Origin: Fibrobacterales bacterium
GTDB taxonomy: Bacteria > Fibrobacterota > Fibrobacteria > Fibrobacterales > CADBQJ01
DNA: 49,264 bases
Reading direction: 5' to 3'
NCBI GenBank assembly: GCA_017650365.1
Contig: JAGCEZ010000089.1
Coordinates: forward strand, 1 to 49,264
Shown here: positions 32,631 to 40,908 of the stretch, piece after piece
How the letters are laid out: every line of letters begins with the position of its first letter
Position numbering within the stretch: the first letter of the stretch is position 1
The notes under the pieces: generated by a model
The model's input: only the letters and a program-made list of their open reading frames with translations
The model's database searches: none
Told to the model about the DNA's origin: nothing
Made by a program: the position numbers and the translations under genes

Positions 32631-33532
32631 GCCGTCGCCCCATTGAAGAGCAGCCGCAGACGTCGCAGAATCCGGCGGTGGAGCGGCAGGACGTCCCAGA
32701 TGCGCTCGGCGAGAATCTTGTCCAACGTGGCGTTTCGTTCGATTTTGTTCGGGTGAACGAGAGGGAACGCCATTTCGGCGGTTTGCCGCTCGATGTTGGC
32801 CGTGACGTGCGTTGCGCCGACCGGTGCATAAAGGTGGTTGATCAGGTTTTGGCGCGGAACGCAGGAGAGGCCTTGCCGTTCGAGATTGACGAACAGCCAA
32901 TGGGTGTCCCAGGGATTGTGAACTCCGGTCCGGATTTCCTTGACGAGGCGGCCGAGGAACCGTTTCAGCTCCGGATTGCGTCCGAGAATCGCCGCTCTCC
33001 GCGCCGGGTCTTCCCAGCAGGCCAGGCTTTCGTCGTAGAGCGCCCAGGCGCGTCTCCAGGTGGCCCACCCGGTGCTGCTCGGCTTGCGCGAGAAGGCGTA
33101 GCTTTCGTCGAAGAGGTTTATGTCGTCGGCGGGATTGGCGCCGCAGACGCACAGGACGCGTTCGTCCTTCTCGTAGCGGTCGAGCAGCTCGTTGCAATAG
33201 CGGAAGAAGGAGAGGTCGGGAAGGCAGTCGTCCTCGAGAACGATGACCCGCTCCTCCGTTTGGAAGATCTCGTTCAGGGCCGACGTGATGCGGGCGTCGC
33301 ACCCCATGTTGCGGTCGGCGTAGATCCGGTGGACGTCGCACTCCCAGTCGACGGTTTCGACGATCCTGCGCGCGGCGGCGACTCGTTCGGCCTCGCCTTC
33401 GCGGTCGGGTCGCGCGGCGTCGGCGCAGAGGTAGAGCGTTTTCGGCTCCGCCTTGCGGATCTGCGTCCAGACCTTTTCGGTCGTCTCGGGACGGCAGAAG
33501 ACGAAAAAGGCGACGGGAGTCCGCATAGTCAT
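32627..33532 (-). CDS. Glycosyltransferase, GT2/GNT-I-like
   Basis: The 301-residue protein opens RTPVAFFVFCRPETTEKVW and has VIVLEDDCLPDLSFFRYCNE, where E-D-D is the metal site of sugar transferases related to GNT-I/POMGNT and to bacterial methyltransferase-linked GT2 proteins. A STGWATWRRAWALYD motif and NPWDTHWLFVNLERQGL near the middle are typical of bacterial members. The start at 33532 is chosen because it gives an ATGA overlap with the upstream gene; an ATG two codons later is possible. The sugar and acceptor are unknown. Confidence 0.82.
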   Translation of the reverse strand: MTMRTPVAFFVFCRPETTEKVWTQIRKAEPKTLYLCADAARPDREGEAERVAAARRIVETVDWECDVHRIYADRNMGCDARITSALNEIFQTEERVIVLEDDCLPDLSFFRYCNELLDRYEKDERVLCVCGANPADDINLFDESYAFSRKPSSTGWATWRRAWALYDESLACWEDPARRAAILGRNPELKRFLGRLVKEIRTGVHNPWDTHWLFVNLERQGLSCVPRQNLINHLYAPVGATHVTANIERQTAEMAFPLVHPNKIERNATLDKILAERIWDVLPLHRRILRRLRLLFNGATA

Positions 33533-34323
33533 CCGAACCGCCCTCCCTTGAGTTTCATCAGCGCGCGGACGGCGCGCTGCGGCAACAGCTGCGCGACGAG
33601 CTGTCGGGACATGAATCCTGCGATTTTGCGGGCGCAACGGAACGCGGGCTGTCCGTGCGCGCGGGCGCAGCGGTAGAGTTCGGGGAACCGCGCCCAGCCG
33701 CCGCTGACGCCGCCCGTTTCGATCCCGGCGGCGCGCCATTCGGCGAGTTCGCGGCCCGGAAGGCCGCTTTCGAAGAGCCGCACGACCCATTCGTGGTCGC
33801 CGCCGATGCGGTAGCGGACGTCGAAGCCGCCCAGCCGGTCGTAGACCGCCTTCCGCGCGAAGAGCGAGACGTGGGGGAGCGGCATCTGCCACCAGATCTC
33901 CTTCGGCCAGAGGCCGCGCGGCAGCGGGCGCGTGACGCCGTCGAGCGTTCCGCCGGTCCACCGCTCCACGGAACCGTAGAGGTAGTCGGCGCCGCCCTTT
34001 TCGAGCTCTTGCCGGATCCGCTCCATCGCCCCGGGCAGCAGCCAATCGTCGGCGTTGAGAATGGAGACGACGTCGCCGGTCGCCTTGGCCAGCCCCTTGT
34101 TCATCGCCTCGTAGATGCCGCCGTCGGGTTCGCTGGAGGCGGTCAGTTCGTCGAGCCTGCCTTCGAAGCTCTTGACGATGTCGAAGGTGCCGTCGGTCGA
34201 GGCGCCGTCCACGACGATCGCCTGCACCTGGACCTTTTCGGACTGTTGCTCGACGAGGCTCTCGAGGCAGCGGCCGATGAACCGTTCCGCGTTGCGGCAG
34301 GCGACGACGACGGAGAACTTCAT
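33529..34323 (-). CDS. Family 2 glycosyltransferase
   Basis: The 264-residue protein has FSVVVACRNAERFIGRCLES, IVVDGASTDGTFDIV, the donor loop EPDGGIYEAMNKGL and the D-D motif in ILNADDWLLPGAM. PHVSLFARKAVYDRLGGFD and IGGDHEWVVRL mark the acceptor side. This is the common WcaA-like group of repeat-unit transferases. Both ends overlap neighbours by four bases, placing it firmly in the long operon. Confidence 0.9.
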   Translation of the reverse strand: MKFSVVVACRNAERFIGRCLESLVEQQSEKVQVQAIVVDGASTDGTFDIVKSFEGRLDELTASSEPDGGIYEAMNKGLAKATGDVVSILNADDWLLPGAMERIRQELEKGGADYLYGSVERWTGGTLDGVTRPLPRGLWPKEIWWQMPLPHVSLFARKAVYDRLGGFDVRYRIGGDHEWVVRLFESGLPGRELAEWRAAGIETGGVSGGWARFPELYRCARAHGQPAFRCARKIAGFMSRQLVAQLLPQRAVRALMKLKGGRFG

Positions 34324-35231
34324 TTCGCGCTCCTTTTCCGGACGAGTTCCGAGACCGTTTCGAAGAGGCGCGCGGAGTCGAACAGGTGGTTCCACTCCAG
34401 ATCGGAGACGTCGACGGGGCGAAGAGGCGATTCAGCGAGGGATTCCCGCGTGAGCGGCCCCTCTTCGAAGAAACGGATCTTCGCGTTGCGCTGCGCGGCG
34501 AACCGCCGGATCCATGGGCCGTCGAAGGCGATCAGCTTCAATCCCGCCGCGGCGTATTCCAGACATTTGGTGGAATCCTGGTCATTGTGCGGAAGGCACC
34601 GCTGCGTCAGGACGAGCCCGTATCGCGCCTGCGTCGCCAGCCGGGGAACCACGGCGTAGGGAACGGGCGGCTGGAACGTCACGCCTGGGAGCGGTGCTTC
34701 GTCGCCGGGCGCGATTCCGATGACGAGAATCTTCCACCGTTCCGGTGAACGGGAGAGCGCCTGAATCGCCTCCTTGGCGTCGGAACGCCCGGCGAACTTC
34801 CCGATGTAGACGAAGTCGTAAGGGCGCTCTTCGAAAGGCATGGCCTCTTTCGCCGCTTCGAAAAACGAACGGTGGACGCCCATCGGACGATGGAGGACGG
34901 GGACGCCGTCGTGGAAGCCAAGGCGTTGTTCTCCGCGTTCGTCGAGGAAAACGCGCAGGTCGGGCTTGGCGTTGATCAGTCGTTTGACGGTGTCGCGCGC
35001 TTTCCCGAAACGGCTGACGCTGGGGCTTGGATAGTCGTGGACGAGCGCGGAAGTTGGGAAGAGACGTCCGCATCCCAAACCGGGGAACCGCCACTCCACG
35101 TCGGGGACGGTCGCCGGACGCGCACCGGGCGGCACGATCTCCACGGCGCATCCCTTCGCCTCGAAATACTCCTTGTAGGCGGGGATTTCCGGAAGCCAGG
35201 CCTTCCCGGTTTCGTAGAGGGCAATCTTCAT
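34320..35231 (-). CDS. Putative GT-B glycosyltransferase
   Basis: The 303-residue protein begins MKIALYETGKAWLPEIPAYK. It has RPYDFVYIGKFAGRSDAKEA, VIGIAPGDEAPLPGV and TKCLEYAAAGLKLIAFDGPW, where the E-x-x-A-A-G-x-K segment resembles the nucleotide-sugar site of GT1/GT4-type enzymes and CgeB-like proteins. It is shorter than usual for a GT-B enzyme and its N-terminal domain is reduced. It overlaps the genes on both sides (ATGA). The activity is inferred from this C-terminal motif and the locus. Confidence 0.65.
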   Translation of the reverse strand: MKIALYETGKAWLPEIPAYKEYFEAKGCAVEIVPPGARPATVPDVEWRFPGLGCGRLFPTSALVHDYPSPSVSRFGKARDTVKRLINAKPDLRVFLDERGEQRLGFHDGVPVLHRPMGVHRSFFEAAKEAMPFEERPYDFVYIGKFAGRSDAKEAIQALSRSPERWKILVIGIAPGDEAPLPGVTFQPPVPYAVVPRLATQARYGLVLTQRCLPHNDQDSTKCLEYAAAGLKLIAFDGPWIRRFAAQRNAKIRFFEEGPLTRESLAESPLRPVDVSDLEWNHLFDSARLFETVSELVRKRSAK

Positions 35232-36391
35232 TCCGCCTCCCCGTCCAGAATCCGCGCGATTTCCGCTGCGGCGATTCGCGAGTCGAATTTTTCCGCGGTC
35301 GCCCGGGCCGCGGTGCCCCGTTCGGCGCGGTCGGTCGCGCTCCACGTGTCGAGCGCGGAGAGCCAGGCACCGGGTTTGGTTGTCGCGAGCGCCCGGCAAC
35401 CTTCGCCCGCCTTGGGCAGTTCGCGCGATCCGGGCGCGTCGAGCAGCAGGACCGAGGCGCCGCATCCCATCGCCTCGATCGGCGCGACGGGCATCCCCTC
35501 GCCGATGGAGGGGTGGATCAGGAAGTCGATGCCGTTGTAGAGCGGACGCAGGTCGTTTTGCCACGGCAGAACGCGGAGCTTGCCGGCGTTGCGCAGTTCG
35601 CCAATCCGCAGGTCGATGTTGCCGTCGCCGCCGAGGTCGGAGCGGCCGACCAGGAGCCATTTGCGGTCGGCATCGCGGTCCGCCTCCGCGAGGTCGAGAA
35701 GGGTCTCCACCCCCTTTTCGCGCAGGAACCGTCCGACGAAGGCACAGACTACGTCGTTCTCGCCGTAGCCCGCTTTGTGGCGCCATTCGGCGCGGAGGGC
35801 GGCATCGACGCGGAACCGTTCGACGTCGGCTCCCTCGCCCAGCGGGAGAAGCGCCGCCTTCTCCCGCAGTTCGGGGCTCCAGCCCCGCACCAGTTCGAGG
35901 TCGTCGGGATTGAGCGTCAGCACGCCCGCGGCGAGTTTCCCGACGCGGCGGTACTTGCGGACGAGAATCCGGGAGGCGGCGTGCCGCAGGAGCGTGGCGA
36001 GAGGGTCTCGCGCGGGCTGGAAGGGCCGCCCGCGCCCCGTGACCGTCGCGAACCAGCGGCGGGGCGGAAGGCCGTCGAGCGCGCCGGCCATCGCGACGTT
36101 GGGGTAGTGGCTGAAGGAGAGGATCGCGTCCGGTTCCCAGGAACGGAGGACCGCGCGGAGCGCCCGGCGGACGGCGCGCGCGGTCAGCGGGTCGGGCGCG
36201 TTGGGCTTTCCGGGAATCGTCGCGCACTCCGCCCCCATCGCCCGGAGCTCGTCGCGCGGGTAGTCGGGCGAACCGGGCGCGACGACGAGGACTTTCGTCC
36301 CGCGCGCGAGCAGCAGTTCGAGCAACCGCCGCCGGAAGACCAGGACGTTCGGCGCCCAGTGCGTGAAGAGGAGAACGCGCCTGGCGCTCAT
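35228..36391 (-). CDS. Family 4 glycosyltransferase
   Basis: The 387-residue protein has the GT-B layout: RRVLLFTHWAPNVLVFRRRL at the start, a glycine-rich TVTGRGRPF segment, the linker motif FVGRFLREKGVETLLDLAE and the GT4 block FLIHPSIGEGMPVAPIEAMG (E-x7-E). It resembles the PglA/WbpY group of N-acetylgalactosaminyl or similar transferases that act early in repeat-unit assembly, which would fit the PglF/PglE-like genes in the same locus. That specificity is inference. Confidence 0.88.
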   Translation of the reverse strand: MSARRVLLFTHWAPNVLVFRRRLLELLLARGTKVLVVAPGSPDYPRDELRAMGAECATIPGKPNAPDPLTARAVRRALRAVLRSWEPDAILSFSHYPNVAMAGALDGLPPRRWFATVTGRGRPFQPARDPLATLLRHAASRILVRKYRRVGKLAAGVLTLNPDDLELVRGWSPELREKAALLPLGEGADVERFRVDAALRAEWRHKAGYGENDVVCAFVGRFLREKGVETLLDLAEADRDADRKWLLVGRSDLGGDGNIDLRIGELRNAGKLRVLPWQNDLRPLYNGIDFLIHPSIGEGMPVAPIEAMGCGASVLLLDAPGSRELPKAGEGCRALATTKPGAWLSALDTWSATDRAERGTAARATAEKFDSRIAAAEIARILDGEAE

Positions 36392-37728
36392 CGCCGTTCC
36401 CTCGGCGGGGCGATGTCGTCGTTGGCGGCGAGGATCAGGATGAGGAAGAGGGGAACGGAGGGGAGGAGGAATCTTGGGTTGGCAGGGGCGCCCACCACGA
36501 GGAGCTGCGCGAAGCCGACGAGCGCGAGGAACCAGAGCCAGGGAACCGGACGGCAGACCGTGACGAGCAGCGCCTGCCCGAGCGCGAGGACGAAGATCCC
36601 GCTCCAGAGGATTCCGAGGACGACGAAGGGAATCGCGCTCCGCTCGTCGCCGAAGTAGTGGCTTGCGGCGGGGAAGATTCCCTCCTGCCGCAGCACGGCG
36701 AGCGTCCCCCGGTTGCCCGTCGTGATGCCGAGCAGCTCGCAGATGCGCGCGGCCTCGGGCAGGAACGACGCGAGGTCGTCGTAGAGGTGGACCGCGGCGG
36801 AGAGGAAGGGGGACTCCATGAAGGTGCGGAGCCCTTCGCGCGTGTTCCACCGGGCGAGGTCGCGGACGGTCGCCTCGGGGTTGTCGTCGAGCCAGCGCCG
36901 TTCGACGGCGTTCCGCTCCTCCATCACCTCGCGCACGTCGCGCGCCTCGCGGACCGCCTGGATCCGCGCGGCGGTGTAGTGGTACATGTTGTGCGCCGAG
37001 ACGGTGCTGACGGCGAACGGTCCGCCGAGCGCGGCGTTGCGCGCGGACCACCCCAGCGTCGGCCCGAAGGCGAGCAGGCAGAGGAGCAGCGCGCCGCAGA
37101 CCCGGCATTTGACCGGGAAGTCGTGCCGCTTGGCGTGCTTGACGTAGCGGACGAGCAGGAAGGCGCCGTAGAGCAGGACCGCGACGACGCCGATCGGGCG
37201 CACGAGCGGCAGCGTTCCGAGCAGGAGCGCCCCCGCGAAGAGGTCGCGCCGCGAGCGCGTGGCCCTCCACCGGACCCCGAACCAGACGGAGGCGGTCAGC
37301 AGGAAGCCGAAGAGCGTCTCGCTGAGCAGCAGCGCGGGATAGACGAGGAAGTGGGGGACCAGGAGCAGCAGCCACCACTTGAAGAGGGGGATCTCGCCCA
37401 GCTTGGGGTTGAGCTTCCGCGCGGAATCGACGCAAAGCCAGAGCGTCAGCGCCATCAGCAGGTACTGCAGCAGCGAGACGACCCAGAAGGAGCCGGCGAG
37501 CGCTCCGACCGCGAGCAGCAGCGGATAGCCCGGCGTGCGGAAGAACTCCGGCCGGCCGTCGGCCGAGACTCCGTCTCCCGAGAGCATCGACTGCGCGACG
37601 GCGACGTACGACTCGGTGTCGTTCTCCCAGGCGCGCGTCGGGTAGAGCCAGACCGTCAGCAGCGCCGCGACGACGATCGCGACGGCGACGAAGACCGGAA
37701 GGGCGCGGAGGAGGGTGCGGGCGTTCAT
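36388..37728 (-). CDS. Polytopic membrane protein, GT39-like
   Basis: The 446-residue protein has 10-11 hydrophobic helices. After the first helix comes YPTRAWENDTESYVAVAQSM, where an early acidic loop resembles the catalytic Asp/Glu of GT-C transferases (GT39/ArnT), then FFRTPGYPLLLAVGAL. A large periplasmic loop lies between about residues 245 and 330. It probably uses a lipid-linked sugar in the periplasm, though flippase or polymerase roles cannot be ruled out. It lies 16 bases after the dehydratase gene and overlaps the next by four. Confidence 0.65.
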   Translation of the reverse strand: MNARTLLRALPVFVAVAIVVAALLTVWLYPTRAWENDTESYVAVAQSMLSGDGVSADGRPEFFRTPGYPLLLAVGALAGSFWVVSLLQYLLMALTLWLCVDSARKLNPKLGEIPLFKWWLLLLVPHFLVYPALLLSETLFGFLLTASVWFGVRWRATRSRRDLFAGALLLGTLPLVRPIGVVAVLLYGAFLLVRYVKHAKRHDFPVKCRVCGALLLCLLAFGPTLGWSARNAALGGPFAVSTVSAHNMYHYTAARIQAVREARDVREVMEERNAVERRWLDDNPEATVRDLARWNTREGLRTFMESPFLSAAVHLYDDLASFLPEAARICELLGITTGNRGTLAVLRQEGIFPAASHYFGDERSAIPFVVLGILWSGIFVLALGQALLVTVCRPVPWLWFLALVGFAQLLVVGAPANPRFLLPSVPLFLILILAANDDIAPPRERR

Positions 37729-37744
37729 CGTTCTTTCTCCGGGC

Positions 37745-39712
37745 TCAGCGTTCCCCGAGCGCGGCGCGGACCTCCGCGAGCCGTTCGGCCAGCGGGCGCG
37801 ACGAGACGACGCGGCGGATCTTCTCGCGCCCGGTCTCCTCCATCGTTTCGCCCTCCGCGACCAGCGTCTCGTCGAGCCGTTCGCCCGGACGGATGCCCGT
37901 GCATTCGATCTTGATGTCGATTCCGGGCCGCAGCCCGCACTGGCGGATCAGCCCCTCGGCCATCGCCTGGATGGAGACCGGTTCGCCCATCGCGAGCACG
38001 AAGACGCCGGAGGGGTCGTCGATGCAGCCCGCCTCGAGGATCAGCGAGACCGCCTCGGGGATCGACATGAAGTAGCGCTTCATCCGCGGGTCGGTGATCG
38101 TCACCGGGCCGCCGCGCCGGATCTGGTCGAGGAAGAGCGGCACCACGCTCCCGCGCGAGCCGAGCACGTTGCCGAAACGCACCACGCGGTAGTCGCACTT
38201 CGGGTTCCGCTCGCGCGCCTCGGCCACGAGGAGCTCGCCCGTCAGCTTGGTCCTCCCCATCACGTTGACGGGATCGACCGCCTTGTCGGTGCTGACGAAG
38301 AGGAACCGCTCCGCGCCGAACTTCTCCGCGCAGGCGAGGACCGACTCGACGCCGCCCACGTTGTTGCGCACCGCCTCGGCCGGGTTGAGCTCCATCAGGT
38401 CCACGTGCTTGTGCGCCGCGGCGTGGAAGACGATCTCGGGCCGGTGCTCCGCGAAGACCTTCTCCAGCGCCTCGCGGTTCTCCACCGGGCAGATGGCCGG
38501 CACGAGGAGCGCGCGCGTCTCGGCGGGGAACCTCCTGTAGATCCGCACGATGCTGTTCTCGCCGTGGCCGAGCAGGACCAGCTTCCTCGGCCCGCAGTGG
38601 AGGACCTGGCGGCAGAGCTCCGATCCGATGCTCCCGCCCGCGCCCGTCACCAGGACCGTCTTCCCGCGCAGGTAGTTCTCGTCGTCGGAGGGGACGAAGC
38701 GGTATTCGCGCCGCTCCATCAGCGCCTCCATCGCGATCTCGTCGGCGGCCGGGACGGAGCTTCCCAGGAGCATCCCCCAGGGGTCCACCTCCAGGCAGCG
38801 CAGGCCGCGCCCGCGCAGGAACTCCACGAGCGACGCGGAGAGCGGTTCGCGCCTGTGCGCGAGCACGACGGCGTCGGGCCGCCTTTCCGCGCAGGCCCTC
38901 TTGAGCGCCTCCTCGCCGCCGAGGATCCGGATGCCGTTGATCTGCACCCCCCACTGCGCGGGCGATTCCACGAAGAGCCCGAGGACCTCCAGGCTCTGCG
39001 CCGAGTCGGAGCGGAGGAACTTGGCCGCCTCGTCGAACTCGCCGAAGAGATAGACCTTGCGCAGGCGCCGGCGTTCGCTGTGCCAGAGCCCCCAGGCCAG
39101 CGAGAGGGCCCCGCGCAGGGCGAGGAAGAGGGCGGCGCTCAGCAGGAACGCGCTGACCGAGATGGTGCGCGAGACGGGAAGGCTTTCGTCGAGCGCGATG
39201 CCGAAGGGCGAGCCGGCGGCCTTCCAGACGGCGACGAAGAGGAACCCGGCGGCGACGGGGGCCGCGGAGGCGAGGGGCCCCCAGCGCAGCGCGCCGTAGG
39301 CGGAGAGGATGCCGAGGGTCGCGCGTCCGAGGAAGAGGGCGACCAGGAAGAGGAAGAAGGGGGTCCAGTAGGCGTCGGGGACGAAGTTGGCCACGGCGAA
39401 GAAGACCGTGAAGGCCGCGGCGGTGGCGAGCAGGAGCCGGCGGACGTCGCGCCAGCCCGTCGTGGGCACCTTGCGCGAGTAGAGCCGCCCGTAGGAGAAA
39501 CAGGCCAGCACCGAGGCGACCAGCAGCAGCCCGTGCACGGCCTCCTGCAGCGCGAAGGCCTGCGGAATCTGGAAGTCGAAGTAGAGGGCCGTGGCCAGGA
39601 AGAGCGAGAAGGCGACCGCGCAGACGTCGCCCAGGACGAGCGCGGTGCGCGCGGCGTCGAACTTGAGAAGCCCGGAGTGCCTGAACCGGGCGGGACGGTC
39701 TTCCGAGGGCAT
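37745..39712 (-). CDS. Membrane UDP-sugar 4,6-dehydratase (PglF/WbpM/CapD-like)
   Basis: The 655-residue protein has four to five N-terminal membrane helices (residues 20-225), a CoA-binding-like domain and a large extended-SDR domain (from about 330). The latter has VTGAGGSIGSELCRQ for NAD, the FVSTDKAVDPVNVMGRTK block (M-x-x-x-K replaces Y-x-x-x-K, typical of this group) and RFGNVLGSRGSVVPLF. These enzymes dehydrate UDP-GlcNAc to a 4-keto-6-deoxy sugar at the inner membrane. The divergent aminotransferase at 39778 is the natural next step and would give a 4-amino sugar such as a bacillosamine or QuiNAc4N type. An acetyltransferase was not found. Confidence 0.9.
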   Translation of the reverse strand: MPSEDRPARFRHSGLLKFDAARTALVLGDVCAVAFSLFLATALYFDFQIPQAFALQEAVHGLLLVASVLACFSYGRLYSRKVPTTGWRDVRRLLLATAAAFTVFFAVANFVPDAYWTPFFLFLVALFLGRATLGILSAYGALRWGPLASAAPVAAGFLFVAVWKAAGSPFGIALDESLPVSRTISVSAFLLSAALFLALRGALSLAWGLWHSERRRLRKVYLFGEFDEAAKFLRSDSAQSLEVLGLFVESPAQWGVQINGIRILGGEEALKRACAERRPDAVVLAHRREPLSASLVEFLRGRGLRCLEVDPWGMLLGSSVPAADEIAMEALMERREYRFVPSDDENYLRGKTVLVTGAGGSIGSELCRQVLHCGPRKLVLLGHGENSIVRIYRRFPAETRALLVPAICPVENREALEKVFAEHRPEIVFHAAAHKHVDLMELNPAEAVRNNVGGVESVLACAEKFGAERFLFVSTDKAVDPVNVMGRTKLTGELLVAEARERNPKCDYRVVRFGNVLGSRGSVVPLFLDQIRRGGPVTITDPRMKRYFMSIPEAVSLILEAGCIDDPSGVFVLAMGEPVSIQAMAEGLIRQCGLRPGIDIKIECTGIRPGERLDETLVAEGETMEETGREKIRRVVSSRPLAERLAEVRAALGER

Positions 39713-39777
39713 GCGGTTGCGCTTTTCCGCTTTTTTCGCGGCGTTCTCCTCTTTCGATTATATAATATATTCTCCGC
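39713..39777. promoter_or_regulatory. AT-rich divergent promoter region
   Basis: The 65 bases between the two divergent genes include ATTATATAATATATT (39757-39771), with a perfect TATAAT in both directions. On the minus strand it would drive the long glycosyltransferase operon; an AGAGGAG ribosome-binding site lies further in. For the plus gene the box is only about 12 bases from the ATG, so a leaderless or very short leader mRNA is expected if it is used. No clear -35 box is visible. Confidence 0.5.
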
Positions 39778-40890
39778 ATGGGCGTTCCGTCTCGCGAGAA
39801 AACGAGGATTTTCCTCTCGCCTCCCCGGCTGGCGGGAAACGAGCAGCGCTACGTGCGCGAAGCGATCGAGTCGAACTGGATCGCGCCGCTCGGGCCGTTC
39901 GTGGAGCGGTTCGAGGCGGAGCTCGGTCGGGTCGCGGGCGCGAAGCATTGCGTGGCGCTCGCCAGCGGCACCTCCGCCATCCATCTCGGACTGCTGGCCG
40001 CGGGAGTGCGCCCCGGCGACTTGGTCGCCGTCTCGGACCTGACGTTCGTCGCCTCGGTCAACGCCGTCTCCTACTGCGGCGCGAAGCCGGTCCTGGTCGA
40101 TTCCGATCCCGAAACCGGAACGATGTCGCCCGAGCGGCTCGCGGAGGCGCTGGAGCGTCACGGAAACAAGATCAAGGCCGTCGTCCCGGTGCACCTCTAC
40201 GGCATGCCCTGCGACATGGAGGCGATCTCCGCTCTCGCCGCCGGCGCCGGGATCCCCGTCGTGGAGGACGCGGCGGAGTCCCTCGGGAGTTCCTGGAACG
40301 GACGCGCCTGCGGCACCTGGGGCGCCTCCGGAGCCCTCTCCTTCAACGGGAACAAGATCGTCACCACCTCCGGCGGCGGCGCGCTGCTGACCGACGACGA
40401 GGCGACGGAGGCGCGCGTGCGCCATCTCTCGACGGTGGCCCGCGTGCAGGCCCCCTGGTTCGAGCACGACGAGGTGGGCTACAACTACCGCCTGAGCAAC
40501 CTGCTCGCCGCCGTGGGCTGCGCGCAGCTCGAGGACCTGGCCCCGCGCGTGGCGCGGCGCCGCGCCCTCTTCGACGCCTACGCGGAGGAGATGGCGCGCC
40601 TCGACGCCGTCGGCCAGAAGGAGCCCGAAGGCGCCTTCTCGAACCGCTGGCTGCCCGCCTTCTTCCTCCCGGAGAAGAGGCTGCGTGACCGACTCTGCGA
40701 GGCCCTGGCCGCGGAGAACGTCGAGTCGCGCTGGTGCTGGAAGCCGATGAGCCTCCAGAAGCCCTACGCGGACGGGACCGCCAGCCCGGTCGCGAACGAC
40801 CTCTTCGACCGCGGCATCTGCCTGCCGGGCGGAATCGAGGTCGGTTCCGAGGAGTGGGAGCGGGTCCGCGCGGTTCTGCGCTCGGTTTAG
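39778..40890 (+). CDS. DegT/DnrJ/EryC1 family sugar aminotransferase (PglE-like)
   Basis: This PLP enzyme of 370 residues transfers an amino group to the 4-keto sugar made by the PglF-like dehydratase. It has the family opening IFLSPPRLAGNEQRYVREAI with NWIAPLGPFVERFE, the phosphate-binding ASGTSAIHLGL, VEDAAESLGSSWNGR with the PLP-pyridine Asp164, and the Schiff-base Lys193 in SFNGNKIVTTSGGG. The N-terminal and GNK motifs match PglE/PseC-like transaminases. The gene is divergent from the dehydratase and convergent with the ligase gene 18 bases downstream. Confidence 0.92.
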   Translation: MGVPSREKTRIFLSPPRLAGNEQRYVREAIESNWIAPLGPFVERFEAELGRVAGAKHCVALASGTSAIHLGLLAAGVRPGDLVAVSDLTFVASVNAVSYCGAKPVLVDSDPETGTMSPERLAEALERHGNKIKAVVPVHLYGMPCDMEAISALAAGAGIPVVEDAAESLGSSWNGRACGTWGASGALSFNGNKIVTTSGGGALLTDDEATEARVRHLSTVARVQAPWFEHDEVGYNYRLSNLLAAVGCAQLEDLAPRVARRRALFDAYAEEMARLDAVGQKEPEGAFSNRWLPAFFLPEKRLRDRLCEALAAENVESRWCWKPMSLQKPYADGTASPVANDLFDRGICLPGGIEVGSEEWERVRAVLRSV

Positions 40891-40908
40891 AACGGATCCG
40901 GTCCGCCG

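Noticed and set aside
35228-37435. Minus-strand 735-codon ORF starting inside the GT39-like gene
   Set aside because: Only the part from 36391 is a real glycosyltransferase; the upstream part is a high-GC shadow of the membrane protein gene.
40893-40908. Terminator between the aminotransferase and ligase genes
   Set aside because: CGGATCCG is palindromic but too short, and no T-run follows in either direction.
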